A stretch of 36,243 bases of DNA from Tissierellaceae bacterium (GTDB lineage: Bacteria; Bacillota; Clostridia; Tissierellales; Tissierellaceae), in the NCBI GenBank assembly GCA_018434075.1, contig JAHDQA010000125.1:1-36243 (forward strand), in the 5' to 3' direction. The notes under the pieces are model-generated. The model had not been told where the DNA came from. It saw only the letters and a list, made by a program, of their open reading frames with translations, and did not search any database. Below, one piece after another: positions 16,961 through 27,154 of this stretch. Position 1 is the stretch's first letter; each line of letters begins with the position of its first letter. The position numbers were made by a program, and so were the translations under genes.

Positions 16961-17923
16961 ATGAGAGTTGGTTTAGTGTACACCGATACCAATAAAAATA
17001 CTAGGAATATTTCAATAGATCCACATGGGACAAAACAGATGAATAAAACTGTGGAAGCTATAAAATTGGCATTGGAAAATAAAAATTATGAAGTCATAAT
17101 GATTCCAGCGGATATCGACATGTTGACCAGAATAAAAAACGCAAATGTGGACGTTATTTTCAATGCTTGTACAGGAATAAGAACTAAAAAAGAACAAGCG
17201 AATGTAGTCGGAATGCTCGAATTATTGGACATACCTTTTGTTGGGAGTAGTTTGTCAAGTCATATATTTGGCCTTCACAAAGAAATTAGCAAAGTGCTAT
17301 TTCGCAAAATGGGGATTCCTACTCCAAATTCGCAATTGTTCTATAATGCTGATATGAAATTAGACGGAAATTTGAGATTTCCACTCATAGTAAAACCTGA
17401 GCATGAGGGTTCAAGCCTTGGCATCGACGAGAAAAGCGTTGTATATAATGAAAAAACTTTGTATGAAAAGGTAAGAGAAGTAATAAATACTTTTAATCAA
17501 CCAGCTTTAGTAGAGGAATATGTGGGTGGCAGAGAATTCACTATTGGGATTATCGGGGATAAGGAATTAAAAGTATTTGAAATCCTAGAAGTAATTTATT
17601 CCAAAATGGAAACTAATTTCATGACGGTAAGCATAAAAGCTAAGGATGCAGCAGGGTTTGAATGTCCAGCCAATATTGACGAAGAGCTAGAATTAAAATT
17701 AAAAGATTATGCCAAAAAAGCGTTTAGAGCATTAGAGCTTAGGGATTATGCTAGAGTAGATGTTAGGCTAGACAAATTCAACAACCCTTTTTTTATAGAG
17801 ATAAATACGCTTCCAGGTCTTGAGCCTGGGTATAGTGATTTTCCTAAGATGGCAGAAAAATCCGGCATTAGCTATGATGATTTAATTGAAGAATTGACGC
17901 TGTTAGCTTATAACAGAAGATAA
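16961..17923 (+). CDS. D-alanine--D-alanine ligase-like ATP-grasp protein
   Basis: A 320-residue protein with the Ddl layout: an N-terminal domain, FPLIVKPEHEGSSLGI (ATP-binding lysine and the serine loop), ALVEEYVGGREFTIGII, then YARVDVRLD and FFIEINTLPGLEPGYSDFPKMAEKSGISYDDLI, containing the metal ligands E and N and the typical C-terminal tail. True Ddl enzymes make D-Ala-D-Ala for peptidoglycan. The substitution of usual N-terminal residues and the non-cell-wall context mean another D-amino acid or peptide-like product is possible. AGGAGG precedes ATG 16961. Confidence 0.8.
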   Translation: MRVGLVYTDTNKNTRNISIDPHGTKQMNKTVEAIKLALENKNYEVIMIPADIDMLTRIKNANVDVIFNACTGIRTKKEQANVVGMLELLDIPFVGSSLSSHIFGLHKEISKVLFRKMGIPTPNSQLFYNADMKLDGNLRFPLIVKPEHEGSSLGIDEKSVVYNEKTLYEKVREVINTFNQPALVEEYVGGREFTIGIIGDKELKVFEILEVIYSKMETNFMTVSIKAKDAAGFECPANIDEELELKLKDYAKKAFRALELRDYARVDVRLDKFNNPFFIEINTLPGLEPGYSDFPKMAEKSGISYDDLIEELTLLAYNRR

Positions 17924-17934
17924 GAGGTGATTTT

Positions 17935-19290
17935 ATGCCTATTGAAATATTATATATAGTTGTATTGCTTTTATTGATATTGATTGTATTTGTCGGATTT
18001 AAAAGACCTATATATGAAGCGATGTTCATCGGGCTAGTTGTACTATCTCTTATTACAGGAAATATAAAAAACTTAGGTAAATATCTGATTGAACCATCTA
18101 CGAACACACTCTTTTTTGCGATTGTTGAGTTTTTAGCGCTCGCATATATATTTAGTGAAACAAAAGTTATAGAAGACATAGTGAACTTTATACTTTCAAT
18201 AGTTGGTAGATTTAGAGGAGGAGCGGGGTATGCAAGTTTAATTTCTAGCACATTTATGGCATCTCTATCTGGAACTGGGCCTGGAAATGTTGTAGCAGAT
18301 GGAGTATTTACAATCCCTACTATGATAAAATCGAATTTTCCTAGAGAATTAGCAGCAACAGTGGAAATGTCGGCGAGCTCTCTCGGACCGATAATTCCGC
18401 CATCTGGAACTATACTATTAGCATTTGGAGTATTAGATGCCCTATATCCAGGAGAATTTAGCTTATCGAGTTTTTGGATTGCAGTATGGGGCGTAGGCAT
18501 TTGGTTTATCGCACAAAGGCTTATATTGCTATATCTTCTATGTAGAAAATACGATGTAAAAGCATTAGATAAAAAGGACATACCAAGCGTGAAAGAATCG
18601 TTTAAAAAAGGTTGGAAAGCGCTGATAATACCTATAATAATACTTGCGCCTTTTTTGATAGATTTTACAATCGGAGAAACTTTTATTGCTTCAAGGATAG
18701 GAGAAGATGGCGCAAAAGCTTTTTCTAATTCAGTCATATTGTTTGCTCCTGGCATAGCAGCTATTTACACATTTCTAATAGCTAGATATGACAAGACAAA
18801 AAAGGACATTAAATTGAGTACATTCTTTAAGGGATCAAGTTCACGCATAGTTCCTGTTGCTGCGACGATATATTTTGCGTATTCTCTTTCTGCTTTATTT
18901 ACAGAAATTAACTTGGCGCAAAATTTTGGTGAATATATCAACAGCTTCAATATGGGTGGCATTGGTCTTGGGATATTCTTTCCAATATTTACTATGGTGC
19001 TTGGCATGTTTCTTCCGGGTTCATCACAAGTTGCAATATTTGGAGGTATAATAGTAGCCAGCTTAGCTGATGTTGGATTAAATCCACTTTTAGTTGCGGC
19101 TATTTTACCTGCAATAACTGGTGGAATGGAAGGCATGACTCCTCCATTAGCGTTGGCTTTATATCCGGCAGTAGGGATTGCAGAAGCTGATATGAAAGGT
19201 TCTATGAAATTAGCTTTATATTGGGTATTTGCACACTTGATAGTATCTATTCTGATACTTTTAAATATTCTCCCTGTGCCATTTTTGTAG
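17935..19290 (+). CDS. TRAP transporter large permease (DctM-like)
   Basis: A 451-residue protein with about 12 hydrophobic helices. The SSTFMASLSGTGPGNVVADGVFTIPTMIK segment and EMSASSLGPIIPPSG are signatures of the DctM/ion-transporter superfamily, and a second copy of the hairpin appears near GMFLPGSSQVAIFGGIIVASL. TRAP systems import organic acids or similar solutes using a Na+ gradient. No periplasmic-type binding protein (DctP) lies in the window. A small membrane gene follows after 12 bp and may replace DctQ. The solute is unknown. Confidence 0.85.
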   Translation: MPIEILYIVVLLLLILIVFVGFKRPIYEAMFIGLVVLSLITGNIKNLGKYLIEPSTNTLFFAIVEFLALAYIFSETKVIEDIVNFILSIVGRFRGGAGYASLISSTFMASLSGTGPGNVVADGVFTIPTMIKSNFPRELAATVEMSASSLGPIIPPSGTILLAFGVLDALYPGEFSLSSFWIAVWGVGIWFIAQRLILLYLLCRKYDVKALDKKDIPSVKESFKKGWKALIIPIIILAPFLIDFTIGETFIASRIGEDGAKAFSNSVILFAPGIAAIYTFLIARYDKTKKDIKLSTFFKGSSSRIVPVAATIYFAYSLSALFTEINLAQNFGEYINSFNMGGIGLGIFFPIFTMVLGMFLPGSSQVAIFGGIIVASLADVGLNPLLVAAILPAITGGMEGMTPPLALALYPAVGIAEADMKGSMKLALYWVFAHLIVSILILLNILPVPFL

Positions 19291-19302
19291 GAGGTGCAGT
19301 AA

Positions 19303-19554
19303 TTGAAAAATATGATTGGTGTAATTTTAGATAAAACTTTTAGCATATTAATACTCTTATCCATAATCAGCACTGGGATGATTTTCATTTTGTTTTTAAT
19401 TAGCATTATCATAGGAAATGACTTAGGCAATGCCATTGCTATCTGGATAAAAAATGAATTTATTAATCACATCATAAGGCTAACTACTTTTGCTGTATTG
19501 TGTGGTTTAATAAAGATGTATATTTTAAAAGAACATGAGCTCACAATAAAATAG
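19303..19554 (+). CDS. Small membrane protein next to the TRAP permease
   Basis: An 83-residue protein with two hydrophobic helices (about 8-37 and 55-75). Translation probably starts at TTG 19303, six bases after AGGAGGTG; an in-frame ATG at 19312 is the alternative. It is not a recognised family. Position and membrane character suggest an accessory subunit, taking the place of the usual four-helix DctQ, but this is inference. Its stop codon forms part of a hairpin shared with the opposing aminopeptidase gene. Confidence 0.65.
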   Translation: MKNMIGVILDKTFSILILLSIISTGMIFILFLISIIIGNDLGNAIAIWIKNEFINHIIRLTTFAVLCGLIKMYILKEHELTIK

Positions 19555-19572
19555 GCTGCAAAAAGCAGCCTA
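19552..19572. terminator. Shared hairpin terminator between convergent genes
   Basis: TAGGCTGC and GCAGCCTA form a perfect 8-bp stem with loop AAAAA. The left arm begins with the stop codon of the small membrane gene, and the right arm ends with the stop codon of the M29 aminopeptidase on the other strand. On the minus strand the stem is followed by TTTTATT, a usable T run; the plus-strand side has none. Confidence 0.7.
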
Positions 19573-20805
19573 GATGTTCCATTCTCCATCTTTAAAAATA
19601 ATGTATTCTTTTCCGTCTTCAGTCTTTCCAACTATAGATAAATCACTAGTGCCAACCATAAAGTCGACGTGTATTAAAGAATCGTTAACGCCATTTTCAT
19701 CCAATTCTTTTTCGCTCATGTTAACTCCATTTTCGATATTAGTTGGATAAGCTTTTCCAAGCGCAAAATGGCAACTTGCATTTTCATCAAACAAAGTGTT
19801 TTTGAATAATATGCCAGCTTTTTCAATTGGGGAAGAATATGGAACCAAAGCCACTTCTCCAAGTCTTCTAGCACCTTCATCCATATTGAGCATTTCTTCT
19901 AGGATAGATTTTCCTTCTCTAGCATCAAAATCGACCACTTTACCATTTTCAAAAACCAATTTGAAATCTTCAATCAAATTTCCTGAATAATTAAGTGGCT
20001 TTGAACTGTAGACAACACCGTCCACACCGTATTTATGAGGCATAGTGAACACTTCTTCGGTAGGCATATTGGCAACGAAGTAAACACCTTTGCTGTTTTT
20101 CCCACCACCACCAGCCCAAATATGATTTTTTGGCAATTTTACTGTGAGATCTGTTCCGTTAGATGCAGTGTAATGTAGAGTTTCAAATTTCTTTTCGTTT
20201 AGATAGTTCATTCTTCTCTCAAGAGACTCTAAATGTTCTTTCCAAGCAGCAACAGGATCATCTAAATCTACCCTCGTCGCTTTAAAAATTGCATCCCAAA
20301 GTTTATCTATAGCTTCTTTGTCACTTGAATCAGGGAATAAACTCTTTGCCCAATTGAGAGTAGGTATAGAGATAACACACCATGAATTGATATCATTCAT
20401 AGTATATTTTCTAAACTCTTTAAGCCCTATGCTAGATGCTTTATTGGCAACAGCTATTTTTTCTGTGTCAATCCCCTTTAGCAAATTTGGATCTTCTGCA
20501 TGGATGCTTATAAAACCAGCACCTTTTTTCGCATAGTACTCCATCATGTCTGCTCTCCACTTTGGAAATTCTTCAAAAACTTCCATTGGAGAATTTTCAT
20601 ATTTTAACCTAGTGAGCACATCATCATTCCAATTTATAAAAACTTCAGATGCTTTTTTTGCATAGGCAAATTTTGCGAGCTCTCTTACAAATTCGACGCC
20701 TTCTACAGGAGCTGTGATGACAAGAGGCTCATTTGGCTGTACATTTATCCCAACTTCAACAACCAATTTTGCATAATCAGAAACCATTTCTTCAAAACTC
20801 TTCAT
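19570..20805 (-). CDS. M29 family aminopeptidase (AmpS/PepS type)
   Basis: A 411-residue metallo-aminopeptidase. Family features include EVFTMPHK with a metal-binding glutamate and the HFALGKAYP and IHVDFMVGT segments with histidine and aspartate ligands for two metals. It should remove N-terminal residues from peptides in the cytoplasm. The length fits the family (about 410). The gene is convergent with the TRAP genes and divergent from the CRISPR-linked regulator. An upstream AGGTG on the minus strand supports the start at 20805. Confidence 0.92.
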   Translation of the reverse strand: MKSFEEMVSDYAKLVVEVGINVQPNEPLVITAPVEGVEFVRELAKFAYAKKASEVFINWNDDVLTRLKYENSPMEVFEEFPKWRADMMEYYAKKGAGFISIHAEDPNLLKGIDTEKIAVANKASSIGLKEFRKYTMNDINSWCVISIPTLNWAKSLFPDSSDKEAIDKLWDAIFKATRVDLDDPVAAWKEHLESLERRMNYLNEKKFETLHYTASNGTDLTVKLPKNHIWAGGGGKNSKGVYFVANMPTEEVFTMPHKYGVDGVVYSSKPLNYSGNLIEDFKLVFENGKVVDFDAREGKSILEEMLNMDEGARRLGEVALVPYSSPIEKAGILFKNTLFDENASCHFALGKAYPTNIENGVNMSEKELDENGVNDSLIHVDFMVGTSDLSIVGKTEDGKEYIIFKDGEWNI

Positions 20806-20940
20806 TAAATCACCTCATATTTTGTATTATGTTCATATTTTAGCCTATTAATTGCTAGATGTAAATCAAATTATTTCGATTAGTGAATAAAAATTATAAA
20901 AATGGGAAAATATATTAAAAACGGTAATTGAGGTGGTTTA

Positions 20941-21888
20941 ATGTCTAGGGTATCTAATGCGATTAACATGGTAAAACTTTTAAACAAAAATGGCCCGATG
21001 AAAGTAAAAGATTTAGCCAGAGAATTAGAAGTTAGCGAAAGAATGATAAAAACCTACAAAGAAGACTTAGAAAAAAGCGGGTTTTACATATGTTCAAAAA
21101 GCGGCCCTGATGGAGGATATTATTTAGATATGCCACTAGAGTTTTCTTTTATTGGAATAACTAAAGAAGAAATTGACACTTTAAAAATGGTAAATGAGCT
21201 CATAAAAAGTAAAGACTATCCCCATGCCCCTGTATTTGATAAATTTACGTACAAAATATTAAACTATACTTCAGGATTAGAAGAAATCAAATTTTTCTCA
21301 AAAAATGTTGTAAGGCCAAATTTAGTAAAAGAAAAAGAACTTAAAGCTTGGGAAATAATAAACAACGCCATTACTAAAAAGAAAAAATTAAAGATCAAGT
21401 ACAAACCTTTAGAAAAGAAAGCTGATTCTGAAAAAACAAGGATAGTGCATCCTTATGGCGTGTTTGAACATGATTTGGCTGTATATTTTTTTGGCTATTG
21501 TGAGCTTAGGAAAGATCTAAGGTATTTTAAACTATCGAGAATTGAGAAGATAGAAGTATTAGACGAAGAATTTGAAATCAATAAAAACATAGATATTCAC
21601 CAGAGATTAAATGCTTCATTCGGGATAATGAATGACAAACCGATGAAGCTAAAAGTTGAAATAAAATATCCTTTTAGCCAACTTGTTAAAGAAAAAGCAT
21701 TTTCAAGCACATATAGAATTACTGAAATAGATGATAATACTATAGTATATGAGGCTGAAATAATGGGCTATAAAGAAATAAAGTCTTGGATCTTAAGCAT
21801 GGGAAAATATGCTCATGTAGTAGAGCCTATTGAACTTAGAGAAGATATAAAAAAAGATATAGAATATTTAAATAAAATATATAATTAA
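20941..21888 (+). CDS. HTH-WYL transcriptional regulator at the head of the cas operon
   Basis: A 315-residue protein with an N-terminal winged helix (MKVKDLARELEVSERMIKTYKEDLE, about 20-44), a middle WYL domain (about 130-210) where the usual W-Y-L is replaced in part (VYFFGYCELRKDLRYFKLSRI), and a C-terminal WCX-like region. WYL proteins bind nucleic acids or small ligands, and several are known CRISPR-Cas regulators. Its place directly before the cas genes, on the same strand, suggests it controls them. AGGTG upstream fits ATG 20941. The 135-bp region before it is AT-rich without a clear -35. Confidence 0.85.
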   Translation: MSRVSNAINMVKLLNKNGPMKVKDLARELEVSERMIKTYKEDLEKSGFYICSKSGPDGGYYLDMPLEFSFIGITKEEIDTLKMVNELIKSKDYPHAPVFDKFTYKILNYTSGLEEIKFFSKNVVRPNLVKEKELKAWEIINNAITKKKKLKIKYKPLEKKADSEKTRIVHPYGVFEHDLAVYFFGYCELRKDLRYFKLSRIEKIEVLDEEFEINKNIDIHQRLNASFGIMNDKPMKLKVEIKYPFSQLVKEKAFSSTYRITEIDDNTIVYEAEIMGYKEIKSWILSMGKYAHVVEPIELREDIKKDIEYLNKIYN

Positions 21889-21969
21889 GACAATATATTG
21901 CCTCAATGTATGGTAAAATGTTTACAAGATGATATGGACGTAGCAAATATATTTTTAGGGGGTGGTAAA

Positions 21970-22377
21970 ATGAATGTCGAAAGGGCGATTGAATTGTCAT
22001 ACCAATTGTACGATGGGAGATTCGAGGAAAATGGAGTTCCGTTTATATCCCACCCTATAGACATAGCCCTTAAGATGAGGACTAATGAAGCTAAAATCGC
22101 AGCATTATTTCATGATGCATTGGAAGAAGGAAGACTTTCAATAGACGATTTAGTAAAAAATGGATTTTCAGAAGAAACAATTGAAATATGTAAAGCTCTG
22201 TATAAAAAAGATGAGGAAAATTACTTAGACTATATTAAAAAAGTAAAAACAAATAGTATTGCGAGAAGAATTAAGATGGAAGATATTATGTACAATATAA
22301 AAAAGGGAGAAAAGACTTTAGGCAGCGAAAAATATAAACTCTTTAGAGAAGCCTATGAAGAGTTAATTACAGATTAA
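21970..22377 (+). CDS. Small SpoT-like HD-domain phosphohydrolase
   Basis: A 135-residue single HD domain resembling the hydrolase half of RelA/SpoT proteins. Visible are VPFISHPIDIALKM (first histidine), ALFHDALEEG (HD pair, with EE where SpoT has ED) and KMEDIMYNIKKGE, similar to the SpoT K-x-x-D-x-x-H-N turn. No synthetase or regulatory domains follow. It could degrade (p)ppGpp or another nucleotide (MESH1-like), but the substrate is not shown. ATG 21970 is preceded by GGGGGTGG; an upstream start at 21898 has no good site. It lies between the WYL regulator and cas6, only 11 bp before cas6. Confidence 0.75.
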   Translation: MNVERAIELSYQLYDGRFEENGVPFISHPIDIALKMRTNEAKIAALFHDALEEGRLSIDDLVKNGFSEETIEICKALYKKDEENYLDYIKKVKTNSIARRIKMEDIMYNIKKGEKTLGSEKYKLFREAYEELITD

Positions 22378-22388
22378 GAGGTGTATGC

Positions 22389-23114
22389 ATGGAACTGAGG
22401 ATAATTTTTCAATCAGAAGATGACATTATATTGCCAACTCATTACAACCACATACTTCAAGGATTTATTTACAACAACATAAATGCCGATTTAGCTGAGT
22501 TTTTACACGAGAAAGGCTATATCCTAAAGAGCAGGAATTTTAAGCTTTTCACATATTCAAATATATTGACAAAAGGACAAGTGAAAAACTCAAAATTGTT
22601 TTTTGGAAAGACTGTCGAATGGATCGTGAAATCTCCTATACCAGAATTCATAAATTCATTTGGCACATATATATTGCAAAAGGACGATTTAAGACTAGGA
22701 AACAACAAAGTAACAATAAATCGTACTCTATTAAGCAAGCAAAAAGTTGAGTGTGAAGAAATAGAAGTTAAAACTCTATCTCCTATAGTAGCATACTCAA
22801 CTTTTGCTAAAGAAAATGGTAGTAAGTATACTTGCTATTTTTCACCACACGAAAACGATTTCCCTAGGATTATCAGAGAGAATATCATAAAAAAATACAC
22901 GGCATTTTATGGTGACTTGGGAGAAGATGTAGAATTTATAATTCAACCAATATCCAATGTAAACTTAAACATAGTCTACTATAAAGATTTTTTAATAAAG
23001 GGATATTCAGGGAAATACAAAATAAGAGGTGATAAAAGACTTCTTGAATTGGCGCTTGACGCAGGAATTGGAAGTAAAAACTCACAAGGATTTGGGTGCG
23101 TAGAAAAGATATAG
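22389..23114 (+). CDS. cas6: CRISPR endoribonuclease Cas6 (first copy)
   Basis: Cas6 cuts the pre-crRNA within repeats to release crRNAs with an 8-nt 5' handle. The 241-residue protein has two ferredoxin-like halves: LPTHYNHILQGFIY (15-28) and EFLHEKGY, whose H40 fits the usual catalytic histidine position, plus the C-terminal glycine-rich loop GIGSKNSQGFGCVE. This is the classical I-B/III-type Cas6. AGAGGTG precedes ATG 22389. A second, different Cas6 follows after 15 bp. Confidence 0.9.
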   Translation: MELRIIFQSEDDIILPTHYNHILQGFIYNNINADLAEFLHEKGYILKSRNFKLFTYSNILTKGQVKNSKLFFGKTVEWIVKSPIPEFINSFGTYILQKDDLRLGNNKVTINRTLLSKQKVECEEIEVKTLSPIVAYSTFAKENGSKYTCYFSPHENDFPRIIRENIIKKYTAFYGDLGEDVEFIIQPISNVNLNIVYYKDFLIKGYSGKYKIRGDKRLLELALDAGIGSKNSQGFGCVEKI

Positions 23115-23129
23115 AAAGGGGGGTAAGAG

Positions 23130-23855
23130 ATGAGATTTAGAGTTAAATTTAACCTAAGTAACGAAAATATACCTAAAGATAAGAACAGGGTAATTCTATC
23201 ATTCTTAAAAACTGCTTTTAGTAAATATGACATGGATTATTACAAATCGCTATATGAAGAAAACCAACCAAAACGTAAAAGCTTCACTTTCAGTACTTAT
23301 ATGCCACAAGCTAAGTTTTTACAGGATGAAATAATCATTCCTTCATGTTCATTCGATTTAGAATTTTCTTCTTATGATAACTATGATTCTTTAATGTTTT
23401 ATAATTCCATAATAGGTATTTTAAATAAAAATATAGACATTAAAGGAAATTCCATCACAGCTAAAAATATAATAAATTTAAAAGAAAAACCAATATTTAA
23501 TGATTGCGCTAAATTTAAAACACTTAGTCCTATTTCAATCAGAGAACACAATGGAGACAACAAAACAACATGGTATCATTTACTTGATACACAAAAAGGA
23601 GAAGATATTTTTCTGCACAATATAAAAATCCAAGCATTAGAGCAATTTGGCGATAAAGTAAAATATGATTTAGATGATTTAAAATTATCAGTTATAAAAA
23701 CTAAAGAAGTAAAAGTAAAACACTATGATGTAGTAATACCATCAAATTTAGCCATAATAGAAATTCATGCAAAACCATACTTGCTAGATTACTTTTATAA
23801 AGCGGGTGTTTGCTCTCAACGATCATCTGGATTTGGAATGTTGGATTTAATATAG
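23130..23855 (+). CDS. cas6: Second Cas6-family endoribonuclease, divergent
   Basis: Also 241 residues and ending in a Cas6 glycine loop (AGVCSQRSSGFGMLDLI), but the N-terminal half is unlike the first copy: IPKDKNRVILSFLKTAFSK then KSFTFSTYM. The N-terminal FLH catalytic histidine of the first copy is not visible. Tyrosines and lysines around 38-50 may serve in catalysis, or it may only bind RNA. It resembles the Cas6 group found with Cst-type (Tneap) I-B systems. A strong GGGGGG site precedes ATG 23130. cas8b follows after 14 bp. Which Cas6 handles the array here is open. Confidence 0.82.
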   Translation: MRFRVKFNLSNENIPKDKNRVILSFLKTAFSKYDMDYYKSLYEENQPKRKSFTFSTYMPQAKFLQDEIIIPSCSFDLEFSSYDNYDSLMFYNSIIGILNKNIDIKGNSITAKNIINLKEKPIFNDCAKFKTLSPISIREHNGDNKTTWYHLLDTQKGEDIFLHNIKIQALEQFGDKVKYDLDDLKLSVIKTKEVKVKHYDVVIPSNLAIIEIHAKPYLLDYFYKAGVCSQRSSGFGMLDLI

Positions 23856-23869
23856 AAAGGAGGGAAAAA

Positions 23870-25519
23870 ATGGAAGGAAAAATAACCCTTTATTTAGAAG
23901 ATTGGCTTTATAACGCAGGAATTGTAGGAATTTACAATATTCTAACACATTCTGGTGACAATATAGTAAAAGATAAAGACAGTATAACTTTTGATAAAGA
24001 AGCCTTAAATAATTTTGAAGAAAAATTTTTTTCATATTTAATCGATAAATATGAAAAACTAATACCGTGGGGAAAGATAGTTGAACTTGAGAATACTATT
24101 GAATATCTTAGACAAAATGATTTATCAAATCTTGATAAAGAGAATTTGGAGAAATTAAATAATCAAATAGACTATATCAAGAAAAACTTAAGAGGAAATA
24201 GTTTTGCTAAAATGTATCCATTATTAGAACCAGAAGTAGATTTAGCAATTCTTGAAAAAAAACTTACAAGAGTAAATACAAAAAAATCATTAGATGAAAA
24301 TTATCAACTAATAGTAGATGTTTTTGAAACCATAGAAACGATAATCAATGAGCTAAAGGAACCAAAAGCAAAAAGATATCTCGCTGCTAGAAATATTATT
24401 TACAACTATATAAATCGTTCTTGGAATGGAGTAGCGTTTTTAAATAGAAATGATAAAGAATTGGATCCATATATATCTTATAAGAAGCATTTTATTGATA
24501 CTATATTTGATTATCTAGAAAAAGATAAAGCTAAATACTCTTATAAATGTTCAACTTGTGCAAATAAAATACCTACATTAGACGTAAATTTAGCATTCAT
24601 GAACAATATTGGATTTGATACTGGTAAGAAAACATCACATGTATGGAATTTTTATTATGATTTAGGAATATGCCCAATATGCAAATTAGTATATTCTTGT
24701 GTGCCAGCTGGATTTGTATTTACGGCTTACAAGGGATTATTTGTAAATGCTAATAACGATATCGAAAACTTAATTTCTATAAACAATAAAATAGAAGACG
24801 AAATCCTTAAAAACGACTTAAATTCAACATACAGTGCTTTTATAAAATCCATGAATGAAGTAATGGCAAAATCCACTATGTATGAGGTTTCAGACATTCA
24901 AGTAGTAAGGCTTGAAAATGACAATTACAGGTTTAGCTTATTGAATGCCAATGTCTTGAATATTGTTTATAAAAACAGAGATCAATTAAGTCGCTTATCT
25001 GGGAAATACTATCTTGAAAATGAAAATAGATATTATTTACAAGAAGAGGTGACTAAAAATTTATTAGACAATCAAAACTTATATCTTTTGATTCATAAAC
25101 TATTAACTTATAAACTGGGGAAAAATAATGCATATTATTCAAGTAGAGATATCGTAAATATAATTGAAATTAATTTTAATTATTTAAGGGGGTTAAGCTA
25201 TATGGAGGATTGGAATAGTGAAATAGTTGATAAGGCAAAGGCTCAAGGCTACTATTTAAGAACTGAATACGAGACAAAATCTAATGAAAATAAAATTGCT
25301 GGCATATCCTACAGACTACTAAATTCTTTAAAAACTAACAACAAAAATAGTTTTATGGATACATTGTTGAATTGCTATTTGTATGTAGGAAAACAAGTTC
25401 CAAAAATCATTACAGAAATTTTGAAAGATGATGAAGCGTTTAGGACTATCGGATATGCATTCGTCAGCGGACTAATTTCTGGAAGCGATAGCAATAAAAA
25501 TGAAAACAATAATAATTAA
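23870..25519 (+). CDS. cas8b: Type I-B Cascade large subunit Cas8b1 (Cst1, CxxC/CxxC)
   Basis: A 549-residue large subunit, which should recognise the PAM and hold the effector on target DNA. A zinc-finger-like pair of motifs marks the Cst1 group: C227-S-T-C230 and C268-P-I-C271. The N-terminus (MEGKITLYLEDWLYNAG) and the lysine-rich helical C-terminal half also fit. The tail ends in a serine/asparagine-rich run. The start is ATG 23870 after AAAGGAGGG; an upstream in-frame reading from 23810 overlaps cas6. It assigns the locus to subtype I-B, Tneap type, as in Clostridioides difficile. Confidence 0.88.
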   Translation: MEGKITLYLEDWLYNAGIVGIYNILTHSGDNIVKDKDSITFDKEALNNFEEKFFSYLIDKYEKLIPWGKIVELENTIEYLRQNDLSNLDKENLEKLNNQIDYIKKNLRGNSFAKMYPLLEPEVDLAILEKKLTRVNTKKSLDENYQLIVDVFETIETIINELKEPKAKRYLAARNIIYNYINRSWNGVAFLNRNDKELDPYISYKKHFIDTIFDYLEKDKAKYSYKCSTCANKIPTLDVNLAFMNNIGFDTGKKTSHVWNFYYDLGICPICKLVYSCVPAGFVFTAYKGLFVNANNDIENLISINNKIEDEILKNDLNSTYSAFIKSMNEVMAKSTMYEVSDIQVVRLENDNYRFSLLNANVLNIVYKNRDQLSRLSGKYYLENENRYYLQEEVTKNLLDNQNLYLLIHKLLTYKLGKNNAYYSSRDIVNIIEINFNYLRGLSYMEDWNSEIVDKAKAQGYYLRTEYETKSNENKIAGISYRLLNSLKTNNKNSFMDTLLNCYLYVGKQVPKIITEILKDDEAFRTIGYAFVSGLISGSDSNKNENNNN

Positions 25520-25530
25520 GGGGGATAAAG

Positions 25531-27145
<1,615 letters not shown>

Positions 27146-27154
27146 GGGGATAAA

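Noticed and set aside
17868-19436. Long minus-strand frames (295 and 223 codons) opposite the TRAP permease
   Set aside because: Low-complexity shadows of a hydrophobic gene, with no ribosome sites or domains.
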